From Tanypteryx hageni (lineage: Eukaryota; Arthropoda; Insecta; Odonata; Petaluridae): a stretch of 64,000 bases of DNA. Under the pieces are notes generated by a model. That model saw only the letters and a list, made by a program, of their open reading frames with translations. It searched no databases and was not told the DNA's origin. Of this stretch, positions 24,599 to 37,665 are shown piece by piece. The translations under genes were made by a program, and so were the position numbers. The DNA is taken from contig CM054112.1 in assembly GCA_028673005.1 (NCBI GenBank), positions 189,817,144 through 189,881,143 of the forward strand. Direction: 5' to 3'. Position 1 is the first letter of the stretch; every line of letters starts with the position of its first letter.

Positions 24599-25320
24599 CA
24601 GTAGTCCCTCACCAACCATGGGGGTCACGTTCCTGGAAAACACTGTGGTTGGTAAAACCGCGGTCGGTAAAATCCAGGGAATATGGGAAATAGGGTTAAC
24701 GGAACCCACTTCCAAGGCTAGTATAGGTGAAAGTCTAAAAAGCGTCCAAGATTAAAAAGAAACACCTGTATCTACAATAAATGTGTAATAATAAAACTAA
24801 AATTATAAGCACCTCATGCACAAATAAATTCGTCACAACAGCTGCGTGGGCCCACACTCCCCTTAATAACGCCGCATGGCTCGCATAGTCCCGCTACCAA
24901 TATCTTAATGAGAAATGAGTGAAGGATTAAGGATGTTCTTGATGATCACACATAAAGGTGATCTTTCCCATTTAGCATGTTAACTGTGTGTTTAACAATT
25001 TATTAAGTCATTAAATCATGCGTAAAAAGTAAACAACCAGTTGCACTAAACTTTTATTGCTATGATGGGAGCAATGATGTTGTCGGAGAGGGGTTAGCAG
25101 GATGTGGGCATGACCCTCCTATTATGGTGGTGATGCCTGAGGGGGAGGACTTGTGAACTTGGAGTATGTTATGAATTAGAAAATATAATTGCTGAATTAA
25201 ACATAAATAGTAATTGTAGATGTTCTTCTGTTAAAACACACCAAGGTTACATAGATTTTTTTAAATCATTATAGTCGGTAACCGCGGATACTCGAAATCG
25301 CGGTTGGCTAGGAACTACTG
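24599..25320. mobile_element. pogo/Tigger-like DNA element, non-autonomous (722 bp)
   Basis: Ends are imperfect inverted repeats: CAGTAGTCCCTCACCAACC at the left and GGTTGGCTAGGAACTACTG at the right. Both flanks are TA, the target of Tc1/mariner and pogo elements. The left end continues with CATGGGGGTCACGTTCCTGG, and an 'ACCGCGG' word recurs in both arms. This resembles known pogo-type ends beginning CAGTNGTCCCTC. No transposase frame is present. Confidence 0.78.
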
Positions 25321-25322
25321 TA

Positions 25323-26258
25323 TACGGAGGCTTTATGCGCGCATACGCACGCCGATTCTACCTAAAATCACAATATAGATTTAGCACTTCGGTCGCTTAA
25401 TTACTGCACTAACAAACCTAATTTATATTAGATGTACATACATATGAATTACCAAGCAACATTACCTTGTAGGCTATAGGTAAAGCTGGAATATAATTGA
25501 ACGTAAAAGTAAGTTGACGTTGCCCAAGTAACTTTTCAGGAACATTGGAACTAATTTAACCGCATCGTACGATAGAGAAAAGTTTTTATAATCTACGTGT
25601 GGTATTCTCGAGCGAAGGCCGTTTCGCAAGAGATGAAAACATGATGAAATATGGTTCCATTATCCTTTAGCTTATGCAACCCAATTCACGAAGCGTATAA
25701 CCAAGCGAACGCGGTATAACCGTTCTTACAGTTATTCAGGGTGACTAAGGGTTTTCTAAGAAAGCACGTGACCAGCAAAAGGAAACGGTAGAAAATATAA
25801 CGGAAAGCAGAATATTTTACGCAAGTATTCATCGTCGTAATACGTGGCACAAAAATATTACTCGACAAATCTTGCTGATATCGTTCGTTCAGTGTATCAT
25901 TAAATTTTTGTCGCTCATATCTGATAAATACACCATATTTAAAAGAAGAGATAGTAACTTGGAAAAGGGAATAATTTAATATATTTAGAAATTAAAAATG
26001 GAAATTCCTCTGGAAGTAAATTATTAAATGGCGGGAATTGAAATCAGACAACGTTGGTTTTAAAACAGGCGAGGCTTATTTAAGTCATTAATCATCATCG
26101 TATGCTTATTCACTTTTTAAAGGAGAGAGTCATTCATGATGCATAGAGAGTTATTATAAGAACAATATTTTTGTTCGAGGGATTGGAAATAAAAGTAAAG
26201 AAGCCCATAGAAAAAAGGTCGTGGAAAAGGTCTTCAACAATCTATTTATCGTCTACAC
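25323..26258. other. No recognised feature
   Basis: AT-rich sequence; the 60-codon open frame at 25686-25868 shows no known domain. Confidence 0.5.
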
Positions 26259-26549
26259 CAGTGGTGGGCAACCTATTCTACGTGGCGGGCCGCATGGGCG
26301 GTTGCGAATTCCTCGACGGGCCGCATTGGGAGTCATCAATGCTTCGGCGTGCCAGATTATACTATAAATCGGACGTTAAATGGAGAATCTGAGGTATCAT
26401 ATCAGTGAACATAGCGTCAAAATGAGGTTTTGAGGGTTAGCATTTCAATGCCAAGTGTTTTATTGTCGTAATTTGAATGCATATGATATAAATTTGTGTT
26501 AAATCTCTCTTTAGTGAAAAATTCGCGGGCCATATGTTGCTCACCACTG
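26259..26549. mobile_element. hAT MITE (291 bp)
   Basis: Terminal inverted repeats CAGTGGTGGGCAAC and GTTGCTCACCACTG are almost perfect. They are flanked by GTCTACAC (26251-26258) and GTCTTCAC (26550-26557), an 8 bp duplication with one mismatch. Subterminal GGCGGGCCGCAT words are typical of this MITE type and recur at 29325, 58645 and 63935. There is no coding capacity. Confidence 0.88.
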
Positions 26550-26724
26550 GTCTTCACGCATTAATGCGAATTACAAAATAACTCAATATAATTAAACAAA
26601 TAGACACATAACACGGTTAAAAACACAAATCAGAGACCGATTATCAAAAACATAAAAAAAATTTGCCAACATAAAACAAGTAATTATTCACTTGAAACAA
26701 AAAGTGCAACAAAATCGAAATATG

Positions 26725-27151
26725 TTAAACTTCCGCATTTTTCTCCGCTCACTGAAGGATTGGATAAAATATTGAAGAACACCAAATATTCTGTCGTTTA
26801 CATCAGCAGCAATAGCATAAAAATCGTTTTGGTAAACACGAAAGATAAAATTTCAAACCTCCAGAAGTCTGGAATTTACAAAATGAATTGCACACATTGC
26901 CACAAATGTCACAAATTGTCACAAATGTCACAAATTGTCACAAATTGTCACAAATGTCATTGTCACAAGGCAAAAAAAGTTCCAAACACGTTTTAAAGAA
27001 CACTTGGCACACTTCAAGCACGGTAAATTTGAAACACATTCAAGAAACGGGACACTCGATAAATATTAGCGATCTGAAATTAATATATAATAATAACATC
27101 CGCAAATCGAAAACTGAACGCATTGGAGAGCTTGCATATCTTCAAAATTAA
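26725..27151 (+). pseudogene. Penelope-like element fragment (RT end and GIY-YIG)
   Basis: One frame reads KYVKLPHFSPLTEGLDKILK, then a block ending NTKDKISNLQKSGIYKMNC. This is the usual junction between the Penelope reverse transcriptase tail and the GIY start of its endonuclease. Farther on, another frame reads KHIQETGHSINI and ends near YLQN at 27151, matching the AHI.ETGH part of GIY-YIG domains. Between them, where YIGQTxR and the catalytic Arg should lie, there is a TGTCACAAAT tandem repeat. The copy is dead. The rest of the element was not found nearby. Confidence 0.75.
26893..26965 (+). repeat. TGTCACAAAT(T) short tandem repeat inside a GIY-YIG remnant
   Basis: About six to seven units of a 10-11 bp repeat (TGTCACAAAT or TGTCACAAATT). 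It sits exactly where the YIG motif would be expected in the Penelope fragment. Confidence 0.9.
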
Positions 27152-28670
27152 GCCATGTCTATTAACAGTGATCTAGGAACTATCTCGCGCTCTCCCCTAT
27201 ATGTATTTTCTCAAATAACATGCGACGTTGATTTCCTTAAAAAAAATCATCGGGGATTTACCCAGGCTAACCAACCCTTCGCTTCCTCTGGTAATAAAAT
27301 TTCCGTTCCCTTTGCCTCAAATACCTTTCCTTTCAAGTTTACACGCCTCAGAACCCTCAATGGATACCCACCCACAAAATCCCTCTCTTTCCTCACACAT
27401 GTAAGAACAATTAAAATACTAACACACATGTTCTTTTAGAAACTAGTTTCAGTGAATTACCACCAAGGAAGTAGCCGAAATACTCATCTGTTTTCATTGC
27501 ATTGTTGTGGCTATTGGAGATACCTGAGACAAGTATTTTTAAGTATTAGTTCTTGAATATTAGTACGATGTTAAAATTTTATACGGAAAGGTGCAATTTT
27601 TTATGAATATCATGATATAATTTAACCCATTAAGTTATTTACAGCACGAAAGTTTGTTTTAAATTGAAATCATGTCTTCTTAACTAAGGATCTTGTACAA
27701 CTACAAATAAATTTAAATTAAGTGAAATTTTTTCCAGTTCCCTATCGTAATTTTGTTAGAATTTCTTTGATTCTTTGATTCAGCATATTTATTTGAACAC
27801 TAATTAAATGTCTGACATGAAACTGCTTCCTATACTTAATTTGTGTTGATCAATATATGTAACTTTTGTATGTATCGACAACTACCTTGGTAGATTTATA
27901 GTCAGTTCACTTCTATCCTCTTATTGTAGGAAATAAATGATCGAAAAATGTGATTGGACAACTTAAAAGTATTTACGCCCGTTTTTCTACGTATGCGTAC
28001 ACTTTTACTAACTGATTATTCTTTTATATCGAGTATAAATTTCAGTACAACAAAACTAAGGCCAATATTTGCAAATAATTGAAACACAGAAGGAAAACAC
28101 TCAAAATATAAACAATTTTTCCGTTACATCGTCAATTAATTATTATCAGCACTCAATACATATTACATATTAAAAATTACATATTAAAAATGTCAAAATA
28201 GAATTATTCTATAAGTTCCTAAACCTCATTAATAACTTCAGCAGATAAACTTTGACAACCTCAAGCAATTTCAATGTCGAAACAAACTCAGTAGTAGACA
28301 CATATCTAGTTAAAAAAGTATCGACTTTTCAAAAAAATATTTTTACCCCCATCGCAACACTTCCAACCTCCTGAGTTATTTGCACTTGTTGATATCTTTC
28401 GCGTCTCTCTCTCTCTCTTTCTCCCCCGATTTCTCCATTACTTCGCTCTTTTTGGACAAACTCGGCGATGCAGAATATTTTTCGCCATTATTTCGGAGAA
28501 AAATAACACGAGCAACCCTCCCCCATCGTATCCGCCCTTGTGTTTGCACCCCGTCACCTTTCTCTTTGCGGCTCGTCACGCTCTTTGGTGTTTGCGGATG
28601 CCTGTGTAGGAATAACGACGCGACCTTTGATGTCTCTCTATTCCCTCTCTCTCTCTCTCCATTCCAACAG
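27152..28670. other. Region upstream of the KCTD exon
   Basis: AT-rich sequence passing into a pyrimidine-rich stretch at about 28405-28670. No promoter element could be assigned. The CT runs before 28670 form the polypyrimidine tract of an acceptor, so this stretch is probably an intron in the 5' untranslated part of the gene. Confidence 0.5.
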
Positions 28671-28870
28671 TGACTGTGGAGGCGTACCGAGGATCAAGAT
28701 GAGCAGCAGCGGCGGCACGGCCGTCAGCCCACCCATCGAACTGAACGTGGGTGGAGTATTCTACACCACTTCCCGAGGCACGCTAACTCGCTATTCAGAC
28801 TCCCTCCTAGGGGAGATGTTCGCGGATGGTGGTGGCGTCCCCAAGACTCCCATCGTTAAGGACTCAAAAG
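28671..28870 (+). CDS. KCTD-type BTB/POZ protein, first coding exon
   Basis: The ATG at 28699 has a good initiation context (A at -3). It starts 57 codons plus one base (28699-28870). After a Ser/Gly/Pro-rich leader, IELNVGG (residues 13-19) and TLTRYSDSLLGEMF (28-41) are the first strand and helix of the T1-type BTB fold of KCTD proteins. The exon ends in KDSK plus one base at a GT donor (28871). The next exon resumes with exactly the expected continuation, [12 protein letters not shown]-rich tract and CAG (28668-28670) form an acceptor before 28671, so a 5' untranslated exon lies upstream. KCTD proteins oligomerise through this domain and act as cullin-3 adaptors, or as GABA-B receptor auxiliary subunits in the KCTD8/12/16 group. 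The best match is KCTD12-like; KCTD6/21 relatives cannot be excluded without the C-terminal half. Confidence 0.88.
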
Positions 28871-29272
28871 GTAACCAAAGAAGCGTAAAGGCGGAAAGAA
28901 TCGGGAGGAGGGAGAGGACGGTGAGGAGTGAAGGGAATGGTGGGAGAAAGAGAGAGAGAGAGAGGAAAAGGAAAGGGATGAGGGAGAGAGAGGGCGTCGC
29001 TACTGTGACGCTCTATTGTCGAAGAAGGCGAAGGAGTGTGAGAGGTGTTGTGGAAATTGGTTAAACAGCCCCTCCGAGGGAAGGAATGAGAGGAAGGATA
29101 GGAAGGGGAAAAGGAGTGCCTATCTCACCTCTATCCATCTCTCCTCTCTCTCTCTCTAGGGTTGGGTCACGTGGACGATATACGAGGAGACCTTTGTCGT
29201 TAATCTGAATTTTCTCGGAATTCCTTTCGCGTCTTTTTTTTAAGGTATATAGCCGGAGCCGTTCCTCTAGAG

Positions 29273-29558
29273 TAGGGTTCTAAAATACAAATTGCACGGA
29301 GACCAAACGGATATTTTTTAAATTCGTGGCGGGCCGCATTTTGCGGTGACGTAGCTAAACGTCTTGTTGCGCCTTATACACGCAGCTAATAATGGCATTT
29401 CAGTAAAGTATCTGAAATTCCATGCGATTCCTGAATATAAAACTTTTTAAATATAGTTTCGCATCAAGATGTCACTCCATTGTCCTCTCATCCGCGCCGT
29501 CTTCCAGCTACTTACGGTTGTATCGAGGTAATGAGCGGACCGCATTTTTATATCTCTG
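29273..29558. mobile_element. hAT MITE, degenerate ends (286 bp)
   Basis: Flanking octamers CTCTAGAG (29265-29272) and GTCTAGAG (29559-29566) form an 8 bp duplication with one mismatch. The inside has GGCGGGCCGCAT near the left and GAGCGGACCGCAT near the right, as in the 26259-26549 element of similar length. The terminal bases themselves have drifted (TAGGGTTCT against CAGAGATAT), so this is an older copy. Confidence 0.7.
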
Positions 29559-30225
29559 GTCTAGAGCTTCGTTTCTCTCTCCATCGCCGCTGGAATGGGC
29601 AGGGAAGGATATGTTTCTTTCTTTTTTCACGTGATTCTTTATTTTATTTTCTTTTTTGCATATTAAGGGAAATTAAATTACTACCCAGGCCGATTCAAGA
29701 GCTTTTTTTTCTAAAATTCCCTCTTGAAAACTTTAAAATGACCATAATTTTCCTACTTTTGTCTGTAAAAACTTCACAGTTACATTATAAAGCACAAAAT
29801 CCTTATCCAACGTCGGTTTCTCAAAGCGGATTTGATTATACACGGTGGGTTAAATATTATTATTATTACACATCATATATAAAATTTTATTAATCACGTA
29901 TGTATATGACGTGACGAGAATTTTGAAGATTATAAACACCACGTCATTTTTACATAAGGTATTAAATTTGTGCAACGCTGTTTTGTCCAACAGGGCATTT
30001 TCCAAGAACGTAAACTCCACATTGCATAAGCCTAATTATATGCCACAAGGGACTACAGTACACCGTTTCTTTCCAACAATGAACGCAACAACACTTATAT
30101 AATGTAAGTTATCGTTTTATAGTGATATAGTAAAAAAGAACACAGCTTTGCAAAACATAGTAAGATATTTAAATCTTAAAAAAATCTGAACTATTTAAGT
30201 AGCATCCTTATATAATAATTCTCAA

Positions 30226-30650
30226 GTGTCCGTCTGTCTGTCCCGGTATTTTTGGACATTTCACAATGGAATTAAGAGCTGAAACTTCCACAATCGTTAA
30301 ACCCCCATGAAGTGGTCTCTAGAAAAATCAAACAACCGGAAAAAGTCCCGGATTCGACTCCGGGAGACAATGACATTTTCCCATAAATTTACACGGAATT
30401 TTCGATTTTTCAAGGTGCAAGGTTTATTTCCTTCATTCATTAAAATTTGTAAATATAGACCGAATTTCTCAATTTTTTTTATTCGCCGGCTAAAACTATA
30501 AAATATCTTATTCTTGCAATGTTTAGATGTTACACGGAAGAATTTGCCAGAAACACGCATTTATTTTCGAAAATTTATGGCTTTTTCGTACTCTTTCCGG
30601 GTGTTGCCAAGGCAAACCTCATTGTTGCCTCCGATAAATTAGCGTCTATT
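30226..30650 (+). repeat. Dispersed repeat family B, copy (GTCC tract plus B-box-like word)
   Basis: It starts with GTGTCCGTCTGTCTGTCC. It then carries AGTCCCGGATTCGACTCCGG (about 30345), a TTCCC-type block and a right end with TTGCCAAGGCAAACCTCATT. The layout is collinear with 33755-34175. Confidence 0.7.
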
Positions 30651-33600
30651 AAGCTTTCAAATAGACGAAAGAATTGTGTTATTTGTTTCGCGCAATGTCA
30701 AACTTAATAGATTGTAACGTTAATAATTGAATAATATTATTATTCTGTAAACATACGAAGAGGAAGAATAACGGAGCCAAAGAGAGGTAAATCAAGTCGT
30801 ATATTGATGCCAGAATGTAATAAATTTCAAGCGCTTCATTTTCTGGGAGAATTCAAATGATTGTCAGAAATTTATTAATTAATCAAACAATTACATTTAC
30901 TATATATATATATATATATACATAAGTTTTTACACACCTCAGAAGTTATATTTTAATCACACTACAATGTTCAACGGGTAATTCCGCTCGTGATACTTAA
31001 AATTTCGACTAAATAATAAATCTCGGGGATATATGACTTCATTAAATCGCGCAAATATCATGTTAAAATTAAGGATACATTTTTATCAAAATAGAGCTAT
31101 TTTCAAGCTCGCCCAAAACTTTAACCCGTGGTAGGGCTTAATGAAGGAATGCCACCTACAATTTACGCTCCCGTCGTTCGTCCAGCTAATTTCACCCTTG
31201 CTGGTATTTTTTCCACAGTAGGGAGTGATTAACAGGCATGATTTAAACTCCACCAACGCTGTCTTATTGTTCTGTTCCCTCCGATTTTTATTATTGTATC
31301 GCTGCGTTGAATAATTATAATTATGAGTTAACTTCTATTTGGGCTAGGGCCAACGTTTATCAATTCACGAGTATTATTTCAAGCTCGGTATTTTAGAGTC
31401 CAAAATTAATTATAAATTTCGAGGCAGTGAAACAAGAGGGCAGATAGCGGGGTTGCCGTGGTAACCTCATAATGAGTCAGAGGGGGCCGTGTTTCATACG
31501 AGCCAGAGAGCAAACAAAACAAAAAATAAACCCATGTCGCGGTAACCGCATTCTCCCTGTCGTGATTAAAAAGTAACAATGCATCAGATTCGTAATTAAA
31601 AACAATAGGAGCGTCATTATATAACGTTATCAATGGCGGAGAGGGGTGTGCATCAACAAATTTTAATGGCGCAATCTTCTTTGCTGGAATTTTCGTCAAT
31701 AGATTCCGAGCGAAATGAGAAAAGTAAAAATTTGAAAATGGCGGATTTTTGCTCGAAACCCCAGCAGAGAGAAAGAGAGAGAATTAACATTGTAGTTGAT
31801 TAAAGGGCGATCTTTTTGCCAATTTGAAATGAACAATTAAAAAAATACGGTCAAGCAAATAAGGCAACGATAAACAATCGACGAACCTTATGTGCCAAGC
31901 GAAATTATTTTAAACTCGAATCGAAAAACTCCGAGTGCATTGCTCCAGTTTATAGGCGTCTGGGTCTAAGTTGAGCAAAATTTGGCGGATGTGAGGTTAA
32001 TTCTGAAAATTACGACCCGCGTTCTACTTTTAGAAATTCGCTTACTTTTTTCGTGCTCTCCGTCGTCTACGACCGTATTAATTGTGTCATAAACCGAGCA
32101 CGAGTTGTATTTGACTGGTACCTGTCCATAAAAGGAGCGTTGCTGCGGATTTGGGATAAAATGGTCATAAATATCCTACAGAGTGAATTTTAAAGCCACC
32201 AAAATCACTCGTCCAGATCTTGGCTTTGGCCGGAACACTCAGGATCCTATAGTATTTATAACCGTTTTATGAGCGATATCTGAAAACACGTTTTAGTACC
32301 AAGCTGGTGGTCAAGAATAAAATGAAACGATTTGTATTCTCAGTTACTCGCAAAATAGAATTAAGTATATTTCATGCGTAAAATACCTCGCATGTGGATT
32401 AGATAAAACGTGCACAAATAATATAATAAAGATTCATTATTTTTTGTTTTGGGTGTTTATTTTAGAGCCAAAAATCCTATTATTAATTTTGCTTTCGTAA
32501 AAGTGATATAAAGCCCAGCGTCGTTTAAGTATGGCGATATTAGGGACCTACAAAATCTCTTTCCCGACCTCCGTATATCGAACGTAGGAAAATAATTGTC
32601 TCGGAAAATTTATGTAATATCGTTTAAAAAATAATACGACGTAATAAAATAATGCCCGTTAAATCTTAAACAACAACCATGCCTTTCTCTTATGCAAATT
32701 ACAAGAATAAATTGAACGCCATCAATAGAAGACATTTTAATGCAATTTTCGCGTGCTTCGCCGGCGTTCAGCTCTGTCACTTAAGTTTCCTCAAATTTCA
32801 TCAACATTTATAATCCAGCGAAGTTGCTACTTTTTAAGTACCAAAAACTTTTGTATGATGAAGTTAAAAAGTTTTGACGGCGGATGAAACATGTTGACTC
32901 TTAAGAGGACTCCGACGGAAAAAATGTCGTATCTTATGATATTTATTGGTCCGATCCTTGTAATACGATGAAATTAAACTGAGATATACTAAAAAAGTTA
33001 TAATCCACAATCTATAGAGAGAAAGCAAACAAAATTATATTCAAAGGCTTTTTACTACCTCGGCGAAAACTAATAGACACAAATGAGTAGTAAGTCAATT
33101 ATATGAGCTGGCAAAGAGCATTTAGATTTGTAAATGACGATGAAGTCGTGAAAATTAAATCTTAGAATGAGCCAAAATCCTCGTTAGATTCTTCACCGAG
33201 TTAAAGTATTATAGGTCTACCACGATCAAAAGAACATTTTGGGTGTACAGTGGGTGTGGCCTAATCCCTCACCCCACTTGGCACCCTCGCCTCTCGTCCT
33301 TCCTTACCGCACGGGCTATCGCTGTCTTGGTCATTTTCTAACTACACTGTTGCCAATTATTCGCAAAACTTCGTCTAGGCAGCATCTGTAAATAGTGAGA
33401 ACTGACAACCTAAGGAGGAGAAGGATGGGCTAATAGTGGGGTGGGGGAAGTCAAGATGACCGAGGGAACTTCCCCTCCGTGACGAAGGAACTTCCCCTCC
33501 GTGCGCGGCCGAAATCCGCGCATGTTCTTATCTTTGCGGCATACCTATAACTCGAGAAGACTTTTATGAAATCATTCAATACTTTCACCTAATGGTGTTT

Positions 33601-33710
33601 ATAATTCATAGAAGAAAAAACGATGTAATTAAAAATTTTTAGAGTAACACTTTCAAACGAGTCCAACACTAATGAAGCAGAATGAACGCAAAGGTGACGG
33701 TGTATTTTTA

Positions 33711-34175
33711 GCCTACTTTCCAGAATGGAAATAGGCTTATAGTTTTGTCGTTGTGTCTGTCTGTCCATCCGTCCCCACTATTAACTTTTGAACCAATAGA
33801 CTGATTTTTATGAAACTTGGTGGAAATCTCTTACTACATGGACTGAGCTCTCAAGGATAGCTTTTGTTGCGAAGGTTGAAGTCCCGGGTTCGACTCCAGG
33901 AACTAGCTTCCCATTTGATTGACATGGAAAATCTGAAATCCATCGTGCAGGGTAATATTCTCTTGCACATTAAAATATCTTAGAATTGTAATATCAGAGC
34001 GAGTTTTATATTATTCTCTGAGGAAAGGAAAGAAGATTCTAATTGTATCGTAAAATGTTGCTTATCGATTGTATTTCCTAGATTTTCGCCTAAATTCTGG
34101 CGATTTTGCAGTTTTTATCACTTATTACGAGAGTATTGCCATAGCAACAACTATTGTTGGACTCGGATTCGATAT
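33711..34175 (+). repeat. Dispersed repeat family B, copy
   Basis: It has GTCTGTCTGTCCATCCGTCC (33757-33776), then GATTTTTATGAAACTTGGTG, then AAGTCCCGGGTTCGACTCCA (about 33882) and a right end TTGCCATAGCAACAACTATT. A short inverted pair, CCTACTTTCCAGAATGG with GAAATAGG, lies just before the GTCC tract. There is no coding capacity. Confidence 0.7.
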
Positions 34176-37100
34176 CATTATAAATACCTAGATGCTTCTT
34201 ACATATATAGGATATGTGATATATCAAATAAAACCTAAGGTACTTCTAGAAGAGCTACAGAGCTGAAATTTGGAAGGAAGATAGGTCATTGGGTAAAACC
34301 TCGGGAAGAAATCCGAAATTACAGAAAAAGTTATATTTGAGGGGTGTTTTTGACCCCGAAGTCCAATTTTAAACACCCATAATAAAAGCGTTGAAAACTG
34401 TGCAGGGCTAAATAAAATTGCTTTTTTAAATTTTTCATAAAATAACATAAAAGTCGAGACATGCACCATAATGTGAATGAAAGAATGAAGTTTATTTTTC
34501 TTGAAGACAAAATTCAAATCCATGCGGAATTTGCGTAAAAATTTGATTTTAATCATGAAATTATGAAATTTTTTTCGGTCTTCAACAATGAAAAATATAA
34601 ACTACCATAGCAACGACCCCAATGCATTCAATGAGAATTGATTTATCATACTACAAGAGCATCGATTTAATGCTTAGACTGCATTACAATCCATTTGATT
34701 TCAGCCAACGACGTATACATATGACGACGTGATAATTTTAAATTAATTTTTTTAACCGGATACGTACTAAAAGGCACGGATGATGGCACCATAATCATAA
34801 CACACAAAATATCCCAATTTTTAGTGTAACATAGAGGCTATTGTCTTGATGACGATTATAGTTATTGCATAAAAATGGCGATCTGAGCCATAAAACTTGA
34901 AATTCGAAAACTTGGACGCGAGCCGATTGCCAGAAACTTTAGAAATTCCGGATTTTCCCAGAAAATGAAAAGTATTATCTTAAATAAATGGGCTCTGTGT
35001 AGTTCAAATGTTGTCGCGTTGGTTTACTTACGAGTTTATATCTTGGTGTATGGTGATTTTTTGAACGCTTGCAGTATGCAAGCACCTACAACTCGTATTC
35101 TAAATACGTACACGCGTTATATTTGCCGCACAAATACCCGTTATCAATTTAATATTCCGTTCTAATGTATTTGTAATATATTATAACGCTAAATTATTAA
35201 ATTTTGGAACACAAAGATCTACATATCCGCGATGACTTTAAAGCTATTAAAGTCAATATAAGTATTAAATAAATGCTTAAATGGAAAGTAGGCATCATAA
35301 GCTCTGTTTGGATCATCTTGTTTAATTTGTATAAGAGCGCAACATTCGAAACACTTCACAATTCAGCGCTCCTCGCGTGCTTCTGAAAAAACTATTCCCC
35401 GACCGAAAAAAAAGACTCGCTTGGATAATGCGTCGATAATTCCGCGTCGCCTGGAATCGAAGCGAGGTCTCTGGCGTCGCCTTCCGTCAGAATTTCCTCC
35501 TCTCACGACTCGTAAAAACCCTTTTCACCTCGCGTAAATCCTCTTTTACAAGGCGCAACGTTCAAAGCAGAAACGCAGCCGATTGAAACGCTAAGCATCA
35601 CTCCGAGTAACGTCTTAATTACTCATTTCGGGAGGTTTCATCGAGGCCCTGAAACCTTTTTACCCTCTTTGTGCTACTCCCGTCATTTATTATACCCCTC
35701 AAGGGATAAAAAAAACGTTTTTTTCTTACCTCTAACCCTCCTCTACCGTTTCCCCGGAGGTAATTATGGCGATCTTTCGGACGAGATTAGCCGTCATAAT
35801 TGCGGAAAAATCTTACGGGCGACGAAAAGACGAAGAAAATACGAAGAAAGGACGAAGAGAATAAAGAGGAAAAGAGAGAGAGAGATAAAGCTGGCACAAA
35901 GGGGAAGTTGCTTTCTAATCAGTACCGCGATTCCTCCGTCAAAGTCCCGCAGTACGTCAAATTAGGCGGAAGATCAGCGGCGTGGGACTCTCCGTAGCGA
36001 TCCATCACTGACGTGTGCTGGAAGATTAAAGGAGAGAGAGAGAATTGCTCCTCTCCTCCATGTCCCCTCCAAACCTCTCTCCTCCACTACCTACCCATAC
36101 CTCTCCCTGAACCCTCCCGACTTACTGTATCCACTCTCTCTCTCCTTCTACTAATTCTCGGCCAATCCTCATCGACCTCGTTACGCAAGGAAGCAACAGA
36201 AATGAGACTACTCTCGTCCATATTAATCATATTCCGAGAATACCAGGCGGCAACAAGGCGCCAATTGAAGGACGTTTTCCACCCACTGCTGGCGAGAGAG
36301 AGAATGAACGAGACCGGGATGGCTGAGGAGAGAAACCCCCGCATAGAATACATCTTTTCCACTCGTCGCTGATGACTATGGCAGAAAACGGATATTTAAA
36401 AAAAGGTAAAATGGAAGCCTTTCCATTAAGCCTAAAAGATAAAGATTATACACATACACACACACACATATATATATATTCACATATATACACACATATA
36501 CATACGTACGTCGAGTACTATCCCGTAATTACTTAGGCTGAGGAAGGACAGGAGGACGGATCATAAAACTCGGCACGGTATTTCGGATTCGGCCGTAAAA
36601 AAGTAGCACCTGGGTGGCAAAAATATCCTGCAAGCCTTTTTATTTAATTAATGGGCTCTCGTCTCGGCTACTACTTCGATATTTTTACATAAGTCTAAAG
36701 TGACTTTCGAGATCCGGGGTTTTACGATGCGTCGTCATGGGAACTGGAGCGTTAGCGGCTCTCAGTGTGTTAACGCCTAGGCGGGCGAAATGAGATAATC
36801 TCCATTTTATGCTCGCTTTCCGAGTGGAATTCCGGCGAAATGCAGGCGAGAAGGAGAACGGAAAGCGAGAGAGAAAAAGAGAAGGGAAGGGGATAGTGCA
36901 AGGCGGCCAATGCTGGGAGGCACCGCGTCATTAGGAAAGACTCGAAAGTCACCCATTCGCTGACATAAAGGACTCTGTAAATATTCCAGGATAAAAGGAC
37001 ACGTGGGTATAGGTCGGACTAACATTTCCAGTTTAACTTGCACATTGATAAGAATGATATTCTCGGAATGAATGCAAGTCCAAGATTAATTTTTTTAAAT

Positions 37101-37315
37101 GAGAAACACTCATCAACTTTCACGAAAATGATTTCATGTGCTAAATTTGTTAAAAGTTGAATATAATATTGATTATTTTATCCATATGCACAAATAGCTT
37201 TGAACATGGGCGTTCTGTGCCGTTACATAAAAAGTTTCGCGTTGAAAATAACGAAATGCCTGATCATTTTTGTGCGTTCTTTGCACGAAGTGAAAGTACA
37301 TAAGCGAGGTCGTTT

Positions 37316-37665
37316 CCGGCCGTCCATCCATCCGTACCTACATGTGTTTTACAATGTTCTTCTGTTTCAACTCGGGAACCGCTGGACTTATTTTGATGAA
37401 ATTTGTAATTGGCGTGTTTTGCTAAAATTGGTCGACCCATTCCAATTTTGGTTAAAGTTGGATAAAAATTATGACCACTTTACATAAGGACCTACATGTA
37501 GTTTACAATGTTAGATTGTTTCAACTCGGGAACCACTGGATGTATTTTGATGAAATTTTATATTGAGAAATTTGGCTAAAATTGGTCAATCGATACCAAT
37601 TTTGGTTAAAATCGGACAATAATTACGACTACTTTACATAAAGACATACATGTATTTTACAACGT
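37316..37665 (+). repeat. Tandem repeat of ~150-160 bp with GTCC-type start
   Basis: After a CCGTCCATCCATCCGTACC tract, two units (about 37334-37485 and 37486-37645) share TTTACAATGTT, GTTTCAACTCGGGAACC, TTTTGATGAAATTT, CTAAAATTGGTC and ACTTTACATAA. A third unit is cut off after about 20 bp. The units differ at several positions. Confidence 0.85.

Noticed and set aside
28540..28698. Upstream extension of the KCTD frame to an earlier Met
   Set aside because: The extension includes a CT-run polypyrimidine tract and CAG at 28668-28670, which look like an acceptor. The BTB family start fits the ATG at 28699 better.
36340..36400. Hammerhead-like CTGATGA followed by GAAAAC
   Set aside because: No stem II can form between the boxes and there is no paired stem I.
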